A stretch of 64,000 nucleotides of DNA. Origin: Ruminobacter sp964520475 (GTDB lineage: Bacteria > Pseudomonadota > Gammaproteobacteria > Enterobacterales > Succinivibrionaceae). The notes under the pieces were generated by a model. It was not told where the DNA came from. It was given only the letters and a program-made list of their open reading frames with translations, and did no database searches. Each line of letters opens with the position of its first letter. The first letter of the stretch is position 1. Location of the stretch: contig CAZFNS010000006.1 in the NCBI GenBank assembly GCA_964520475.1, positions 40,702 through 104,701 of the forward strand, read 5' to 3'. Shown piece by piece: positions 27,326 through 37,500 of this stretch. The position numbers were made by a program, and so were the translations under genes.

Positions 27326-29122
27326 TTACCCGAGATTCCTGATCTTCTTTTCGAGGTACGTGGAAAGGGCCAGCTCCTCCCGGGTGAGCGTTCTCTCGCC
27401 GGCTTCCCGGTGCAGCCAGGCGATCTTCGCCTCCACGGCCTCCCGCAGGTAAAGCTTCACGAAACTCAGCAGGCTGTAGACTTTGACGCTCTCGAGGGAG
27501 TCGTCGAGCTCGACGGCGGCCAGCAGGTTCATGATCTTCTCGTACATCGTGCCCCGGTACTTCTCCACGAGGATCCCGGTTGTCACGTCCTTCCCCTCGC
27601 CGATCTTCTCGAGCAGATCGAGCACGATCGCGGCCTTGTCGTCCGCGTACCTGTTCAGGAGCGCGCCGAGCCGCTCCCGCTCGGGAATCTGGCTCGCGAG
27701 GTACGGATTCTGGATCAGCCTCGCCACCAGGCCCCGCAGCGCCGAAAGCTCGATCCGGTCGCCGCCCTTTTCCCTCTGGCCGCGCCCGCCGCTGCCGCCG
27801 GCGGATCCCGCGCGCTGCCGCCGGTCTTCCAGGGCGGCCTCGACCCGCCGCTCGTCCCAGCCGACGGCCCGCGCCATCTCCACGATGAGGGACTGGACCA
27901 GCACCGGGGCGTCCCTTATCTGCAGGACCAGGTCGCAGAACTCGCCGACCGCCCTGACCCTGCCCTCGGCCGACTCGGTTCCGTGGCGCTCGCGCAGCTC
28001 CCGGATGAGGTACGCGGTGAAAGGCAGCGCGCCCCTGACGCACTCGTTGAACCCGTCCGCGCCGCGCTCCCGGACCAGCGAGTCGGGATCGTGCTCCTGC
28101 GGCAGGAAGCAGAAATACAGCTCCTTGTCGTCCCTGAGCGAGGCCAGCGTCAGCCCCAGCGCCCGCCACGCGGCGTGGCGCCCCGCCGCGTCGCCGTCGT
28201 AGCAGAAAACTATCCGGTCGGTGTTCTTGAAGAGGATGTCCAGCTGCTTCTCGGTGGTGGAGGTGCCCAGGGACGCCACGGCGTTGCGCACGCCGTGCTG
28301 ATCGAGGGAGATGACGTCCATGTAGCCCTCGGTGATCACGACGAAGGCGCGCTCCTCGGGCTTGAGTTTGCGCACCAGATCGAGGTTGAACAGCTCGCTG
28401 CCCTTTTTGAAGACGACGCTCTCCCTGGAATTTATGTATTTCGGCTTGGAGTCGTCGAGAACGCGCCCCCCGAACCCTATGACCCGGCCGCGGGAGTCGC
28501 GGATGGGGATAATCACCCGGTTCATGAACATGTCGTGGATCCGGCCGTAGCTTTCCTTGACGACCCCTTCCTCGAGCAGTTTGGCCCGCATGTCCCGGGC
28601 GGCCGCGTCGGAGCCGGTCAGCTTGAGCTTCTCCGCGACGAAGTTCCCGCCGGGGGGAGCGTAGCCTATCTGGTACCGCTCGATGCTCTCGTCGCTTATC
28701 CCCCGGCTCCGCAGGTACGCGAGGGCCTCGCGGCTCCGGAACAGCTCCTGGTGGTAAAAGCGGGCCACGGCCTCGTTAAGCTCGTGGTAATCCGCGAAAT
28801 TCACCCGGGGCCCGGATCCGCCCTCCTCGTACTCGATCTCGACCCCGGCCATCCGGGCGAGCTCCTCGACGGCCTCCACGAATTCCAGGTTGTCGAATTT
28901 TTCGAGGAAGGATATCGCGTTGCCGCCCGCGTGGCACCCGAAGCAGTAAAAGAACTGCTTTTGCCGGTTCACGCTGAAGCTCGGGGTCTTCTCGCTGTGG
29001 AAGGGGCAGCAGGCCGTGTAATTGGTGCCCGACTTCTTCAGCGTGACCCGCGTGCCGATCACGTCCACTATGTCGAGCCGCTGCAGCAGATCGTCGATAA
29101 AACTTTGTTTGATTCTCGGCAT
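27326..29122 (-). CDS. dnaG: DNA primase
   Basis: Synthesises replication primers. A 598-residue protein (E. coli 581): an N-terminal CHC2 zinc finger (C39, H42, C60, C63), a TOPRIM domain with VVITEGYMDV and FCYDGDAAG, and a C-terminal helicase-binding domain. rpsU, which usually precedes dnaG in gammaproteobacteria, is absent; the upstream neighbour is the divergent apaH. Confidence 0.97.
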   Translation of the reverse strand: MPRIKQSFIDDLLQRLDIVDVIGTRVTLKKSGTNYTACCPFHSEKTPSFSVNRQKQFFYCFGCHAGGNAISFLEKFDNLEFVEAVEELARMAGVEIEYEEGGSGPRVNFADYHELNEAVARFYHQELFRSREALAYLRSRGISDESIERYQIGYAPPGGNFVAEKLKLTGSDAAARDMRAKLLEEGVVKESYGRIHDMFMNRVIIPIRDSRGRVIGFGGRVLDDSKPKYINSRESVVFKKGSELFNLDLVRKLKPEERAFVVITEGYMDVISLDQHGVRNAVASLGTSTTEKQLDILFKNTDRIVFCYDGDAAGRHAAWRALGLTLASLRDDKELYFCFLPQEHDPDSLVRERGADGFNECVRGALPFTAYLIRELRERHGTESAEGRVRAVGEFCDLVLQIRDAPVLVQSLIVEMARAVGWDERRVEAALEDRRQRAGSAGGSGGRGQREKGGDRIELSALRGLVARLIQNPYLASQIPERERLGALLNRYADDKAAIVLDLLEKIGEGKDVTTGILVEKYRGTMYEKIMNLLAAVELDDSLESVKVYSLLSFVKLYLREAVEAKIAWLHREAGERTLTREELALSTYLEKKIRNLG

Positions 29123-29282
29123 ACGCCCCGTCCCGCGCCCCCGGGGGCGCCTCCGTCGAATTGATGACCAAAATGCCGTTTCCGCGCGGAAACGGGGAAA
29201 TTATCGGACATATCGCGCCTTTTTAGCAAGTAAAATCGGAGCGGCGCGAATATGCTGTTATGATATGCGTAAAGGAGACGAT

Positions 29283-30131
29283 ATGGCCCTATACTTCATC
29301 GGAGACGTGCACGCCTGTTTCGACGAGCTTAAGTCGCTGCTCAAAGCATTCGACTTCAACAAAAAGCACGACGAGCTCGTCTTCACCGGGGATCTCATCG
29401 GCCGGGGGCCCCAGCCGGTGGAGACGCTGAACTTCATCATGAGTCTCGGCCCGCGGGTGCACTCGGTGCTCGGCAACCACGATCTCAATCTCCTCGCGGT
29501 CATCTACGGCCACGCCGCCCCGCGGCGGCGGGACAACCTCTCTCCCGTCCTGCAGTCCCGGCGGCTCGGGGTCATCGCCGACTGGTTCAGAACGCAGCCC
29601 CTCCTGTACATCCACCCCGGCACGGCCGTGTGCACCGTGCACGCCGGCATATCGCCGCAGTGGGACATCGAAACCGCGAAAAAACTCGCCCGGGAGTTTG
29701 AGGAAATCCTCGGGGACGACGTGCGCTTCAACGCTTTCCTCGCCGGCATGTACAGCGACGAGCCCGCCTCCTGGAGCGACGATCTGAGCGGTCCGGACCG
29801 GATCAGGTACATCGTGAACGCCTTCACCCGGATCCGCTTCTGCCATCCCGACCTCAGCCTCGATTTCAAAAACAAGGCCGGCACCGAGACGGCCGCCGGA
29901 ACGGGCCTGAGCCCGTGGTTCGACCTGATCCGCCCCGAAGCGCTCAACGGCGACAAAAATTACACGCTCATCTTCGGCCACTGGGCCGCCCTGACCGGCA
30001 AATGCGCCCTCTCGCGGGTCAAATCGCTCGACACGGGCTGCGTGTGGGGCAAGCGGCTCACGGCCTGGTGCCGGGACACGGACACCGTCTACTCGGTTCC
30101 GAGCCGGCAGCCGGACAGATTCAAGAATTAG
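29283..30131 (+). CDS. apaH: Bis(5'-nucleosyl)-tetraphosphatase (symmetrical)
   Basis: Hydrolyses Ap4A to two ADP and can decap Np4-RNAs. The ATG at 29283 has AAGGAG 8 bases upstream and gives 282 residues (E. coli 280). Metallophosphatase motifs are GDVHAC, GDLIGRGP and GNHD, with GHWA near the C-terminus. folA follows 13 bp later, the conserved apaH-folA order. Confidence 0.95.
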   Translation: MALYFIGDVHACFDELKSLLKAFDFNKKHDELVFTGDLIGRGPQPVETLNFIMSLGPRVHSVLGNHDLNLLAVIYGHAAPRRRDNLSPVLQSRRLGVIADWFRTQPLLYIHPGTAVCTVHAGISPQWDIETAKKLAREFEEILGDDVRFNAFLAGMYSDEPASWSDDLSGPDRIRYIVNAFTRIRFCHPDLSLDFKNKAGTETAAGTGLSPWFDLIRPEALNGDKNYTLIFGHWAALTGKCALSRVKSLDTGCVWGKRLTAWCRDTDTVYSVPSRQPDRFKN

Positions 30132-30144
30132 GGGGGCGAACCGG

Positions 30145-30654
30145 ATGATCGTATCCCTGGTTGCGGCGCACGCGCGGAACCGCGCCATCGGCCTCGGGGG
30201 CGGCATGCCCTGGCGCCTTCCGGCGGATCTCGCCCGCTTCAAAAAGCTCACCATGGGCGCGCCGGTCATCATGGGGCGCGCCACCTTCGAAAGCATCGGC
30301 CGCCCGCTGCCGGGCCGGTTCAACATCGTCATGACCCGGACGCCCCGGGAGGGGATCCCGGGCGCGCTCGCCTACGCCGGCGGCCCCGGGGAGGCCCTCG
30401 CGGCCGCCGGGGACTGCCCGGAGGTGTTCGTCATCGGCGGGGGCTCCGTCTACCGGCAGTTCCTCGACCGGGCGGACATGCTGTACATAACCCTGGTGGA
30501 CGCCGAAATCCCCGGCGACACGTTTTTCCCCGAATACGACGTCTCCGCGTACAGCGTCGTCTCCCGCGAGCGCCGAGAGCCGGACGAAAGGAACCGGTAC
30601 GCCCTCGAGTTCGTCACGTACCGGAGAAAGAGAGCGGGGAGCGCGGGGAACTAA
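30145..30654 (+). CDS. folA: Dihydrofolate reductase
   Basis: Reduces dihydrofolate to tetrahydrofolate with NADPH. The product has 169 residues (E. coli 159). IGLGGGMPWRLPADL, FKKLTMGAPVIMGRATFESIG and the VIGGGSVY segment are present, including the active-site acid in PADLARF. It overlaps the stop of the small convergent gene on the other strand by 4 bp. Confidence 0.96.
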   Translation: MIVSLVAAHARNRAIGLGGGMPWRLPADLARFKKLTMGAPVIMGRATFESIGRPLPGRFNIVMTRTPREGIPGALAYAGGPGEALAAAGDCPEVFVIGGGSVYRQFLDRADMLYITLVDAEIPGDTFFPEYDVSAYSVVSRERREPDERNRYALEFVTYRRKRAGSAGN

Positions 30655-30899
30655 CCCGCGGTCACCGTCTTGACCGAGTTTTTGTCGATGCCGTAATCCC
30701 GGCAGAACCGGTCGAAATCGCGATCCGAGCGGAGCAGCCTGACCTCCCGGAAATGACCGTTCTTAAGGCTCGCGAACCCCGCGACCTTTTCCCCCGTGCA
30801 GGTTCCGATCCTGAGCACGGGCTCCTCGAGCGCCGGGTCGTAGCTCCCGCGCCCGCTTTCGCCGCCCCGGGCGAACCGCTTAAAAAATTCCCATACCAT
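30651..30899 (-). CDS. Small protein of unknown function
   Basis: 82 residues, MVWEFFKRF at the start. I do not recognise the family. The middle is well ordered in appearance (VLRIGTCTGEKVAGF, then REVRLLRSDRDFDRFCRDYGID) and ends KNSVKTVTAG. It has no signal peptide or membrane segment and two cysteines. It lies 162 bp downstream of obgE on the same strand and overlaps the folA stop tail to tail. The protein-like composition and its fit between two genes argue that it is real. Confidence 0.6.
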   Translation of the reverse strand: MVWEFFKRFARGGESGRGSYDPALEEPVLRIGTCTGEKVAGFASLKNGHFREVRLLRSDRDFDRFCRDYGIDKNSVKTVTAG

Positions 30900-31061
30900 G
30901 ACGCTGCGCAGCTCCGATGTCGTGACGGATCCGGCCGGACGGCCGGCTCCCTTAACCGAATATACATCCCCGGCGGCCGGACGGCAACGCCGGAACCGGG
31001 ACGCGGCCCGAAAAAAATTCGCGCGGGGCCCTTCCCGGGGAAAACCGGGAAACGCGCGCCC

Positions 31062-32240
31062 CTACCGCTCCGGGGCGTCCTCCCCTTCCGGGAACCCTTC
31101 CCCCGCCGCGCCGCCGGAAATCCCGTCCCCGGGCTCCTCCGGCTCCGCCCGGGCGGGCGCGGGCCTGTCCCAGACGAAATTCGCGGCCGCGGCGGCGGGA
31201 TCCGCGGCGGCGGCCTCCCGCTCTTTCCGCCGGATCTCCTCCAGCTCGGCCATGACGTCGGCGCAGAGTTCCGCCGTGCCCGTCCCGGCCGCCGCCGAAA
31301 TCACGTAGCGCCGCTCGTCCGGCCGGCCGAGCCGCGCGAGCGCGTCGCGGACGATTTCCCGGGCCTCGTCCCCCGCGCAGGCGTCGCTCTTGTTGAACAC
31401 CAGCCATCTGGTCTTGCCGGCCAGGCCGCCGCCGTACAGGGCGAGCTCCCGCTCGATCGTCAGGATGTTCTCGGCCGGATCGGATCCGTCCGCGGGCTTG
31501 AGGTCCACGAGGTGCAGGAGCACCCGGCACCTTTCGAGGTGGCGGAGGAACCGGTGGCCGAGCCCCGCGCCCCGGGAGGCGCCCTCGATCAGGCCGGGGA
31601 TGTCGGCGATCACGAAGCTGCGGCCCTCCCCCGTCCTGACCACGCCCAGGGAAGGCTCGAGGGTCGTGAACGGATAGTCGGCGATCTTGGGCCGGGCGGC
31701 GCTGACCGCGGCGATGAAGGTGGACTTCCCCGCATTCGGCAGGCCGAGCGTGCCCGCGTCCGCGAGCAGCAGGAGTTCCAGCCGCAGGAAGCGCTTTTCC
31801 CCCGGGGTGCCGTCCGTTTTCTGACGCGGGGCCCGGTTCACCGAGCTCTTGAACCTGGTGTTGCCGAGGCCGTGGAAGCCGCCCTTCGCCGCGATCAGGG
31901 TCTGGCCCTCCCTCACCAGGTCGCCCATCGTCTCGCCGGTGTCCCGGTCGGACACCCTGGTGCCGACGGGCACGCGGACGACGGCGTCGCGGCCCGACGC
32001 CCCGGTGCAGTTGGCCGTCCCGCCGTTTTTGCCCCGCTCGGCCGCGTAAAGCCTGCGGAACTGGAAGTCGATCAGAGTGTTGACGCTGGTGTCGGCGATC
32101 AGGATCACGTCGCCGCCGTCCCCGCCGTCGCCGCCGTCGGGACCGCCCCGCGGGATGTACTTTTCCCTTCTGAAACTGACGATCCCGTTGCCGCCGTCGC
32201 CGGCTTCCACCCGTATGACGGCTTCATCCACAAACTTCAT
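31062..32240 (-). CDS. obgE: GTPase ObgE/CgtA
   Basis: A ribosome-associated Obg GTPase of 392 residues (E. coli 390). The glycine-rich Obg domain spans the first 158 residues (GGPDGGDGGDGGDV). G-domain motifs are GLPNAGKST, DIPGLIEGA and FNKSD. The acidic C-terminal tail is present. It is downstream of rplU-rpmA but separated from them by a strong terminator, and has its own AGGGAA ribosome-binding site. Confidence 0.95.
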   Translation of the reverse strand: MKFVDEAVIRVEAGDGGNGIVSFRREKYIPRGGPDGGDGGDGGDVILIADTSVNTLIDFQFRRLYAAERGKNGGTANCTGASGRDAVVRVPVGTRVSDRDTGETMGDLVREGQTLIAAKGGFHGLGNTRFKSSVNRAPRQKTDGTPGEKRFLRLELLLLADAGTLGLPNAGKSTFIAAVSAARPKIADYPFTTLEPSLGVVRTGEGRSFVIADIPGLIEGASRGAGLGHRFLRHLERCRVLLHLVDLKPADGSDPAENILTIERELALYGGGLAGKTRWLVFNKSDACAGDEAREIVRDALARLGRPDERRYVISAAAGTGTAELCADVMAELEEIRRKEREAAAADPAAAAANFVWDRPAPARAEPEEPGDGISGGAAGEGFPEGEDAPER

Positions 32241-32258
32241 CGGAACATTCCCTCTGAC

Positions 32259-32296
32259 AAAAAAAGACTCCGCCTTAACTGGTTAGGGCAGAGTCT
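32259..32296 (-). terminator. Terminator between rpmA and obgE
   Basis: A long hairpin from AGACTC (32265-32270) to GAGTCT (32291-32296) with further pairing inside, followed on the minus strand by seven Ts. Confidence 0.88.
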
Positions 32297-32316
32297 CTTT
32301 AACCGGGCGCCGGATC

Positions 32317-32574
32317 TCAGCCGGCGATAACGCTTACGAACCTGCGGTTCTTCGGCCCGCCGACCGAGTACTTGACCTTGCCGCCGCTGGTCGCGAACAG
32401 GGTGTAGTCCCTGCCCGTGCCGACGTTGGCGCCGGCGTGGAACTGGGTGCCGCGCTGACGGACGAGAATGCTGCCCGCCGAAACGACCTGACCGTCGAAA
32501 ACCTTCACGCCCAGGCGCTGACCCTGGGAATCGCGGCCGTTGTGCGTGCTGCCGCCTGCTTTCTTGTGAGCCAT
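32317..32574 (-). CDS. rpmA: 50S ribosomal protein L27
   Basis: 85 residues, identical in length to E. coli L27. The N-terminal MAHKKAGGSTHNGRDSQGQR and VSAGSILVRQRGT are diagnostic. It follows rplU by 10 bp. Confidence 0.98.
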   Translation of the reverse strand: MAHKKAGGSTHNGRDSQGQRLGVKVFDGQVVSAGSILVRQRGTQFHAGANVGTGRDYTLFATSGGKVKYSVGGPKNRRFVSVIAG

Positions 32575-32584
32575 TGCCTACTCC

Positions 32585-32899
32585 TTACGCGCTGATGCCG
32601 GTAATTTTCACCTGGGTGTACCACTGACGGTGACCCGTGACCTTCTGATAGTGCTTGCGGCGGCGGAACTTGGTGATCTTGATCTTTTCACCGCCCACCG
32701 ACTTGATCACCTCGGCGGCCACCTTGCCGCCTTCCACATACGGAGTGCCAACCTTGACGTTGTCTCCGTCGGCAACCATGAGTACCTTGTCGAAATCGAC
32801 GGCGTCCCCGGCGTTCTTGGAATCGTCCAGATCGATTTCCAGAACGTCGTCGACGGATACCTGGTACTGTTTGCCGCTGGTCGAAATAACTGCGTACAT
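32585..32899 (-). CDS. rplU: 50S ribosomal protein L21
   Basis: 104 residues from the ATG at 32899 (E. coli 103). MYAVISTSGKQY at the N-terminus and KFRRRKHYQKVTGHRQ near the C-terminus are typical. The longer frame to 32959 is not used. Divergent from ispB, as in E. coli. Confidence 0.98.
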   Translation of the reverse strand: MYAVISTSGKQYQVSVDDVLEIDLDDSKNAGDAVDFDKVLMVADGDNVKVGTPYVEGGKVAAEVIKSVGGEKIKITKFRRRKHYQKVTGHRQWYTQVKITGISA

Positions 32900-32976
32900 T
32901 TGATGTGAATCCTCTGTGCGGCGTCCGGTCCGGTCGCGGCCCGGCGCCTCAAATTGCAAAATCGTGAATGTTCCGA

Positions 32977-33005
32977 ATTATACAGAGTCGCCCCGCGTTC
33001 CGCAA
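32977..33005 (-). promoter_or_regulatory. rplU-rpmA promoter
   Basis: TTGCGG (33005-33000), a 17-bp spacer and a perfect TATAAT (32982-32977), about 78 bp upstream of rplU. Confidence 0.7.
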
Positions 33006-33059
33006 GGTTAAATTTAAATAAAATGCAGTTTTTTGCCCCGCGCCCCCGGGCGGTCCCCC

Positions 33060-33143
33060 GGTTCCGGGGCGGAAGAGCCGCGGCCCGGCGGCGCGGCCCC
33101 CGGTTCCGGGGCGGAAGAGCCGCGGCCCGGCGGCGCGGCCCCC
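33060..33143. repeat. Two 42-bp tandem repeat units
   Basis: The unit starting GGTTCCGGGGCGGAAGAGCC occurs at 33060 and again at 33102. Part of the unit recurs after the N-gap at 33275. Confidence 0.9.
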
Positions 33144-33174
33144 GCGGGGCAATGTGGCGCGGGATCCTACTTTC

Positions 33175-33274
33175 NNNNNNNNNNNNNNNNNNNNNNNNNN
33201 NNNNNNNNNNNNNNNNNNNNNNNNNNNNNNNNNNNNNNNNNNNNNNNNNNNNNNNNNNNNNNNNNNNNNNNNNN
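33175..33274. other. Assembly gap (100 Ns)
   Basis: A run of exactly 100 Ns. The 55 bases before it (33120-33174) are identical to the 55 bases after it (33275-33329). Confidence 1.
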
Positions 33275-33439
33275 CCGCGGCCCGGCGGCGCGGCCCCCGC
33301 GGGGCAATGTGGCGCGGGATCCTACTTTCGCGCCGCGCGAGCTTTATTTGTACCTCAGAACGGGACTTTTAGGGTAAAATGAGTTCACCGCGGCAAATTC
33401 GCCCGCGGAGCCCCGAAGACCGCGAGACAGGATTCACCG

Positions 33440-34408
33440 ATGTCCGATTCCTTATTCATGCAGCTTACCGACGAAACCGTAAAAGAGGTGGACCGGCTGA
33501 TCCTGAGCCGCATATCCACCCCCGTCGACCTGCTCAACCGGGCCTGCATGCATCTCATCGCCGCCGGCGGCAAAAGAATCAGGCCCCGGCTCATGATCCT
33601 CGCGGCCGGGCTGCTGTCCCCGGACGCCGCGCGGGATCCCGGGATCCTCTCGCTCGCCGCCGCCGTGGAAATCCTGCACACGGCCACGCTCATGCACGAC
33701 GACGTGATCGACGACGGGGCGATGCGCCGTGGCAAAGCCAGCGTCAACCGGACTTTCGGCAACCGCGTGGCCGTGCTCGGCGGCGACTACATGTTCACCC
33801 GGGTCTACGACGTCACCCGCGAGATCAACGACCAGGCGGTGAGCCGGGTCTTTTCCGACGCCCTGGCCACCCTGGTCAGGGGCGAGATCAGCCAGATGTC
33901 GAACATCGCCAACCCCGAGATCACCGAGAAAAATTATTTCGAAACCATCTATTCCAAGACTTCGGTGCTCTTCGAGATTTCGGCCCGCCTCCCCGCCCTG
34001 CTGCTGCGCAGGACCCCCGAGGAAGCCGAGGCGCTCGCGACGTACGGCCGGAACACGGGCTTCGCCTTCCAGATAGCCGACGACATCCTCGACTACACCG
34101 CGGGGAGCGCCGAGCTCGGCAAGAACCCGGGGAGGGATCTCGACGAGCAGAAAATCACCCTTCCCCTCATCTACGCGATCCGCAACGACCGGGGGATCCC
34201 GGCCGGGGAGGTCACCGGGGCCGTCCTCCTCCGGGACACGGATCGGATCGTCGAGCTCATCGGGGCGACCGGCGCCCTCGGCAAATGCGACGAGACGGCG
34301 GGCCGGCTCATCGCCGAAGCCCTGGCCGCGCTGGACGTTTTCCCCGACTCGCCGTGCCGGGAGGGCCTCAGGGAACTCGCCCGCAAGGCTTACGACCGCA
34401 CCCGCTGA
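33440..34408 (+). CDS. ispB: Polyprenyl (octaprenyl-type) diphosphate synthase
   Basis: Makes the isoprenoid side chain of respiratory quinones. A 322-residue protein (E. coli IspB 323). The first Asp-rich motif is HDDVIDD near residues 86-92 and the second is ADDILDYT near residue 216. GGKRIRPRL is typical of trans-prenyltransferases. Divergent from rplU-rpmA, as in E. coli. Chain length cannot be read from the sequence. Confidence 0.93.
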   Translation: MSDSLFMQLTDETVKEVDRLILSRISTPVDLLNRACMHLIAAGGKRIRPRLMILAAGLLSPDAARDPGILSLAAAVEILHTATLMHDDVIDDGAMRRGKASVNRTFGNRVAVLGGDYMFTRVYDVTREINDQAVSRVFSDALATLVRGEISQMSNIANPEITEKNYFETIYSKTSVLFEISARLPALLLRRTPEEAEALATYGRNTGFAFQIADDILDYTAGSAELGKNPGRDLDEQKITLPLIYAIRNDRGIPAGEVTGAVLLRDTDRIVELIGATGALGKCDETAGRLIAEALAALDVFPDSPCREGLRELARKAYDRTR

Positions 34409-34471
34409 GGACGCGCGCCCGCCGTCCCCTTTTGTTTCGCCCCTCTTCCGCGCTTCCCGCCCGCGCGGCCG

Positions 34472-34501
34472 AAAAAAGACCCCGTCCTTCCGGACGGGGT
34501 C
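34472..34501 (-). terminator. Terminator of the pilY1-like gene
   Basis: A perfect 10-bp stem GACCCCGTCC/GGACGGGGTC with a 4-base loop, then six Ts on the minus strand. Confidence 0.9.
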
Positions 34502-34530
34502 TCCGTTGCCGCGGCGGGCCGTTCCGCCCG

Positions 34531-37500
34531 TCAGTACATCCGCAGCCAGGAAGAATTCCTCAGGGCCGGGAGCCGGTGGGTCACCTCCACCGTGCTGGAC
34601 GGGCCTTCCGACGTGGCCTTGTCTCCCGAGTAGACGGTCCTGACGTTGCCTTCCGCGTCGACGTAGGTCCTGCCCTCGCTGAGGAGGAACCGGTTCACGT
34701 CCGTCGCGTCGAAACTGACCGTGCCGTTCCGGAAATTCCAGTTGCCGTAAAGCACGTAGGACGCGCCGCCGCCCCCGCAGGGATCGTCCACGCTCGGAAC
34801 GTTGACGGGCACCGAGAACCGGGTTCCGTCGACGATGTTCACGTCGCGGTAGAGTCGCGCGCCGCTGTTCCGGGCGACGAGCGCGTCGTCGGCGACGGAG
34901 TACACGTCGAGGTACCAGCCGAACAGCTTCGCGTTCGTGAGATCGAGCGAGGAGTCGGCCTCGGCGGTGATCCGGCCGTCCGGATGCAGCGATTCCGTCA
35001 TCCTTACCAGGCATCTGTTGGTCGGGGACGTCACCATGCCCGGGGTCTCGCATCTCCGCACCGGTTTCTCGCCCGAGGCGTTCACTTCCGGATCGGCCGC
35101 GTTGAAGTCCCTGATCATGTACAGGGTCTGGTTCTCGTTGTACCGCTTGGAGACGGGCTCCTGGTCCGTTTTAGTCCAGATGCTGCCGGTGCCGAACAGC
35201 AGCCCGATGCCGCCGCCGCTGTCGAAGCCGACGGCGATCTTCGCGGTGATCGGCTGGGCGGCGTTATTGCCGTCCGCGGCCCTGAAGATCACCTTCGGGA
35301 CCGAATCCCCGGCGACGCCCCAGTTAGTCACGTCGTAGTAGTCCCCCGACTCGCCGGCGTCGAGCGAGTCGAGATCGATCTTCCACACGTTGCCGAACAG
35401 GTCGCCCCAGTAAAGCGCCCGGTAGACGTAGCCCTGCGTCCCGGCCGCGTATTCGTTCGTCACGGTTTCGGAATACGTCGCGACCGGCGCGAACGCGTTC
35501 TTCCGGCCGTAGCCCCACGGATCTTCCGCGCTTACCTCGACCTCGTTCACGACGCACGGCGTGAACGTGGCCGCGGAGCCGCCCCCGCAGTCGTGATCGT
35601 CCCTGTAGAGCATGTCCACCATCACGATGCCCTGCCTGTCCGCGTCGTAGCCGCTGCCGTATATCAGGTACGGAACCGCCGGGGCGTCGGGCTCGGGGCC
35701 CTCCGGGTGCCGGATCAGGGCGGGAGCGAGGCGCTGCCTGCCGATGAACTCGGATCCCATGGTTATGACCGGGTCGCCGTCCGCGTCCCTGACCGTCTGC
35801 TTTTCGGTAAGCTCCCACAGCAGCAGCGGGTTCTCCCCGTCCCCGCCGAGAATGCCGAACTTCTCCTCGGGAGATTTCCCGGCGAGGTCCGCCACGCCGG
35901 TGACGTTCAGGACGTAGCCGCCCTTGAAGCCCATGCCGTAGGCACCGTAAAGATACGCTTTGCCCGTGTCCCGGTCCCTGAAGAACTGGGGCGTGCTGTC
36001 CACGAAGGGATAATGGTCGGACGCGTAGGTTTCCCTGACCAGCCTGCCGAGCGACGAGAGCATCACCGAGGGCACGTAGGAAACGACCGGCGAACCGTCG
36101 GCCTCGTCGATGATGTGCAGCATGCCGTCGTTCGCGCCCACCGCGAGGAACTGTTTGCCGCCGCTCGCGGGACTGAACACGACCGCGTCGGAATTTATGA
36201 TGTCCCCGAGCACGAAACTGAAGGTCGGGCCGCCGAGCTCTTCCGCGCGCCGGCGCAGCGGCTTGTTATCGTTCCTGGCGATCCTCCTGGAGACGTTTTC
36301 CGAGGTGTCGAGCCCTTCGTATTTGTGCTCCCCGAGCATCCAGCGCACCAGTTTGTCCGCGTAGACGAGATAGTCGGGATCGCTCGCGAGGACCTCGTCG
36401 CCGGCGTCCTCGTTCACGAGTTTCCGGACGATGTCCAGGCCCGCGTAGGCCGCGACGCCCGACGACAGGGAAGAATCGGCGTAGCCGCCGTAGTCGGAGC
36501 TGTCGTAGTCTATGTCCTCGGCGTAGAGACGGACCAGTCTGTTGCCGGCGTAGTCCATCGTCATGATCAGGCGGTCGTCGGGAGAGGCGGCGGCGAAGGT
36601 CCGCGCGGCGTTCCAGTCGTAGCTGGCCGTATACCGGTAGTCGGAGTCGTAGCGGATCTTCTCGAGGCTCCCGTACCAGGTGGAAGGATCGTAGTTGGAA
36701 CCGTACACGGCGCCGCCCGCGCGGAGTTCGCCGCCGGCGGCCGTGAAACTCGACCCGGACTTGAACGACTGGTCGATTTTGTTGAGCATTTCGGCGATGC
36801 CGTCCCGCAGTTTGGTCGGGTTGGTCACCAGGTAGTAGTTGTCCGGCTCGACCTCGGGTTTGGCCCGCGACGGGGCGTAGCCGGCGTTTATGCCGTACTT
36901 GGCGGCGAACCACAGGGGAGTCTTCAGCCAGCCCGAATCGCCCCCGGCGCTTTTCACCTTGAACACGCGGCTCGAGACGTAGCCCCCGTTGCGGCCCGCG
37001 GACGCGTACCGGTCGCCGCCCAGGCGGAAGTTCAGTTTGCCGCTCATCCCCGGAACGCCGTAATCGCTGAAGTCGGCGAACGCCGTGTACCCCGCGTCGT
37101 ACAGGGCGCGCCTGTTCGCGTAATAGTAGCCGGCGTTGTTTTTTATGTGGTTGTCGTAGTAGGAGTCGATGTTCGCGGCGCTCCAGAAATAATTCGCGTA
37201 ATCGTCCTCGGTCATGCCCCGCTCGGGGAGCAGGCACGCCATTTTCGCCGCCGCGCCGTAGCCGGAGGATCTGTCCATGACGTCCGCGAGATCGTTCTTG
37301 CCCTGCCGGGAGCACGAAATAATCGCGGCGTCGCCGATCATGTTGTCCAGTTCGTAGAGGTTGCCGTTGGAACCGCTGTCCGTGGCCGCGGCGTTCGCGG
37401 AAACCTTGGCGAGATCCACGTAGACCCCCTCGTTCTCCACGCCGGTGATTACGTAGCCGGCGTGCTGGGAGGCGAATCTGTCGCCGTCGGCGTGCGAGAG

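Larger units (their letters stand above)
32900..33439. other. rplU-ispB intergenic region with sequence gap
   Basis: About 540 bp that hold the rplU promoter, a GC-rich tandem repeat and a run of 100 Ns. No gene is visible outside the Ns. The ispB promoter may lie in or beside the gap. Confidence 0.7.

Noticed and set aside
33060..33329. A CRISPR array at the repeated units near the gap.
   Set aside because: The units are head-to-tail copies without variable spacers and no cas gene is near.
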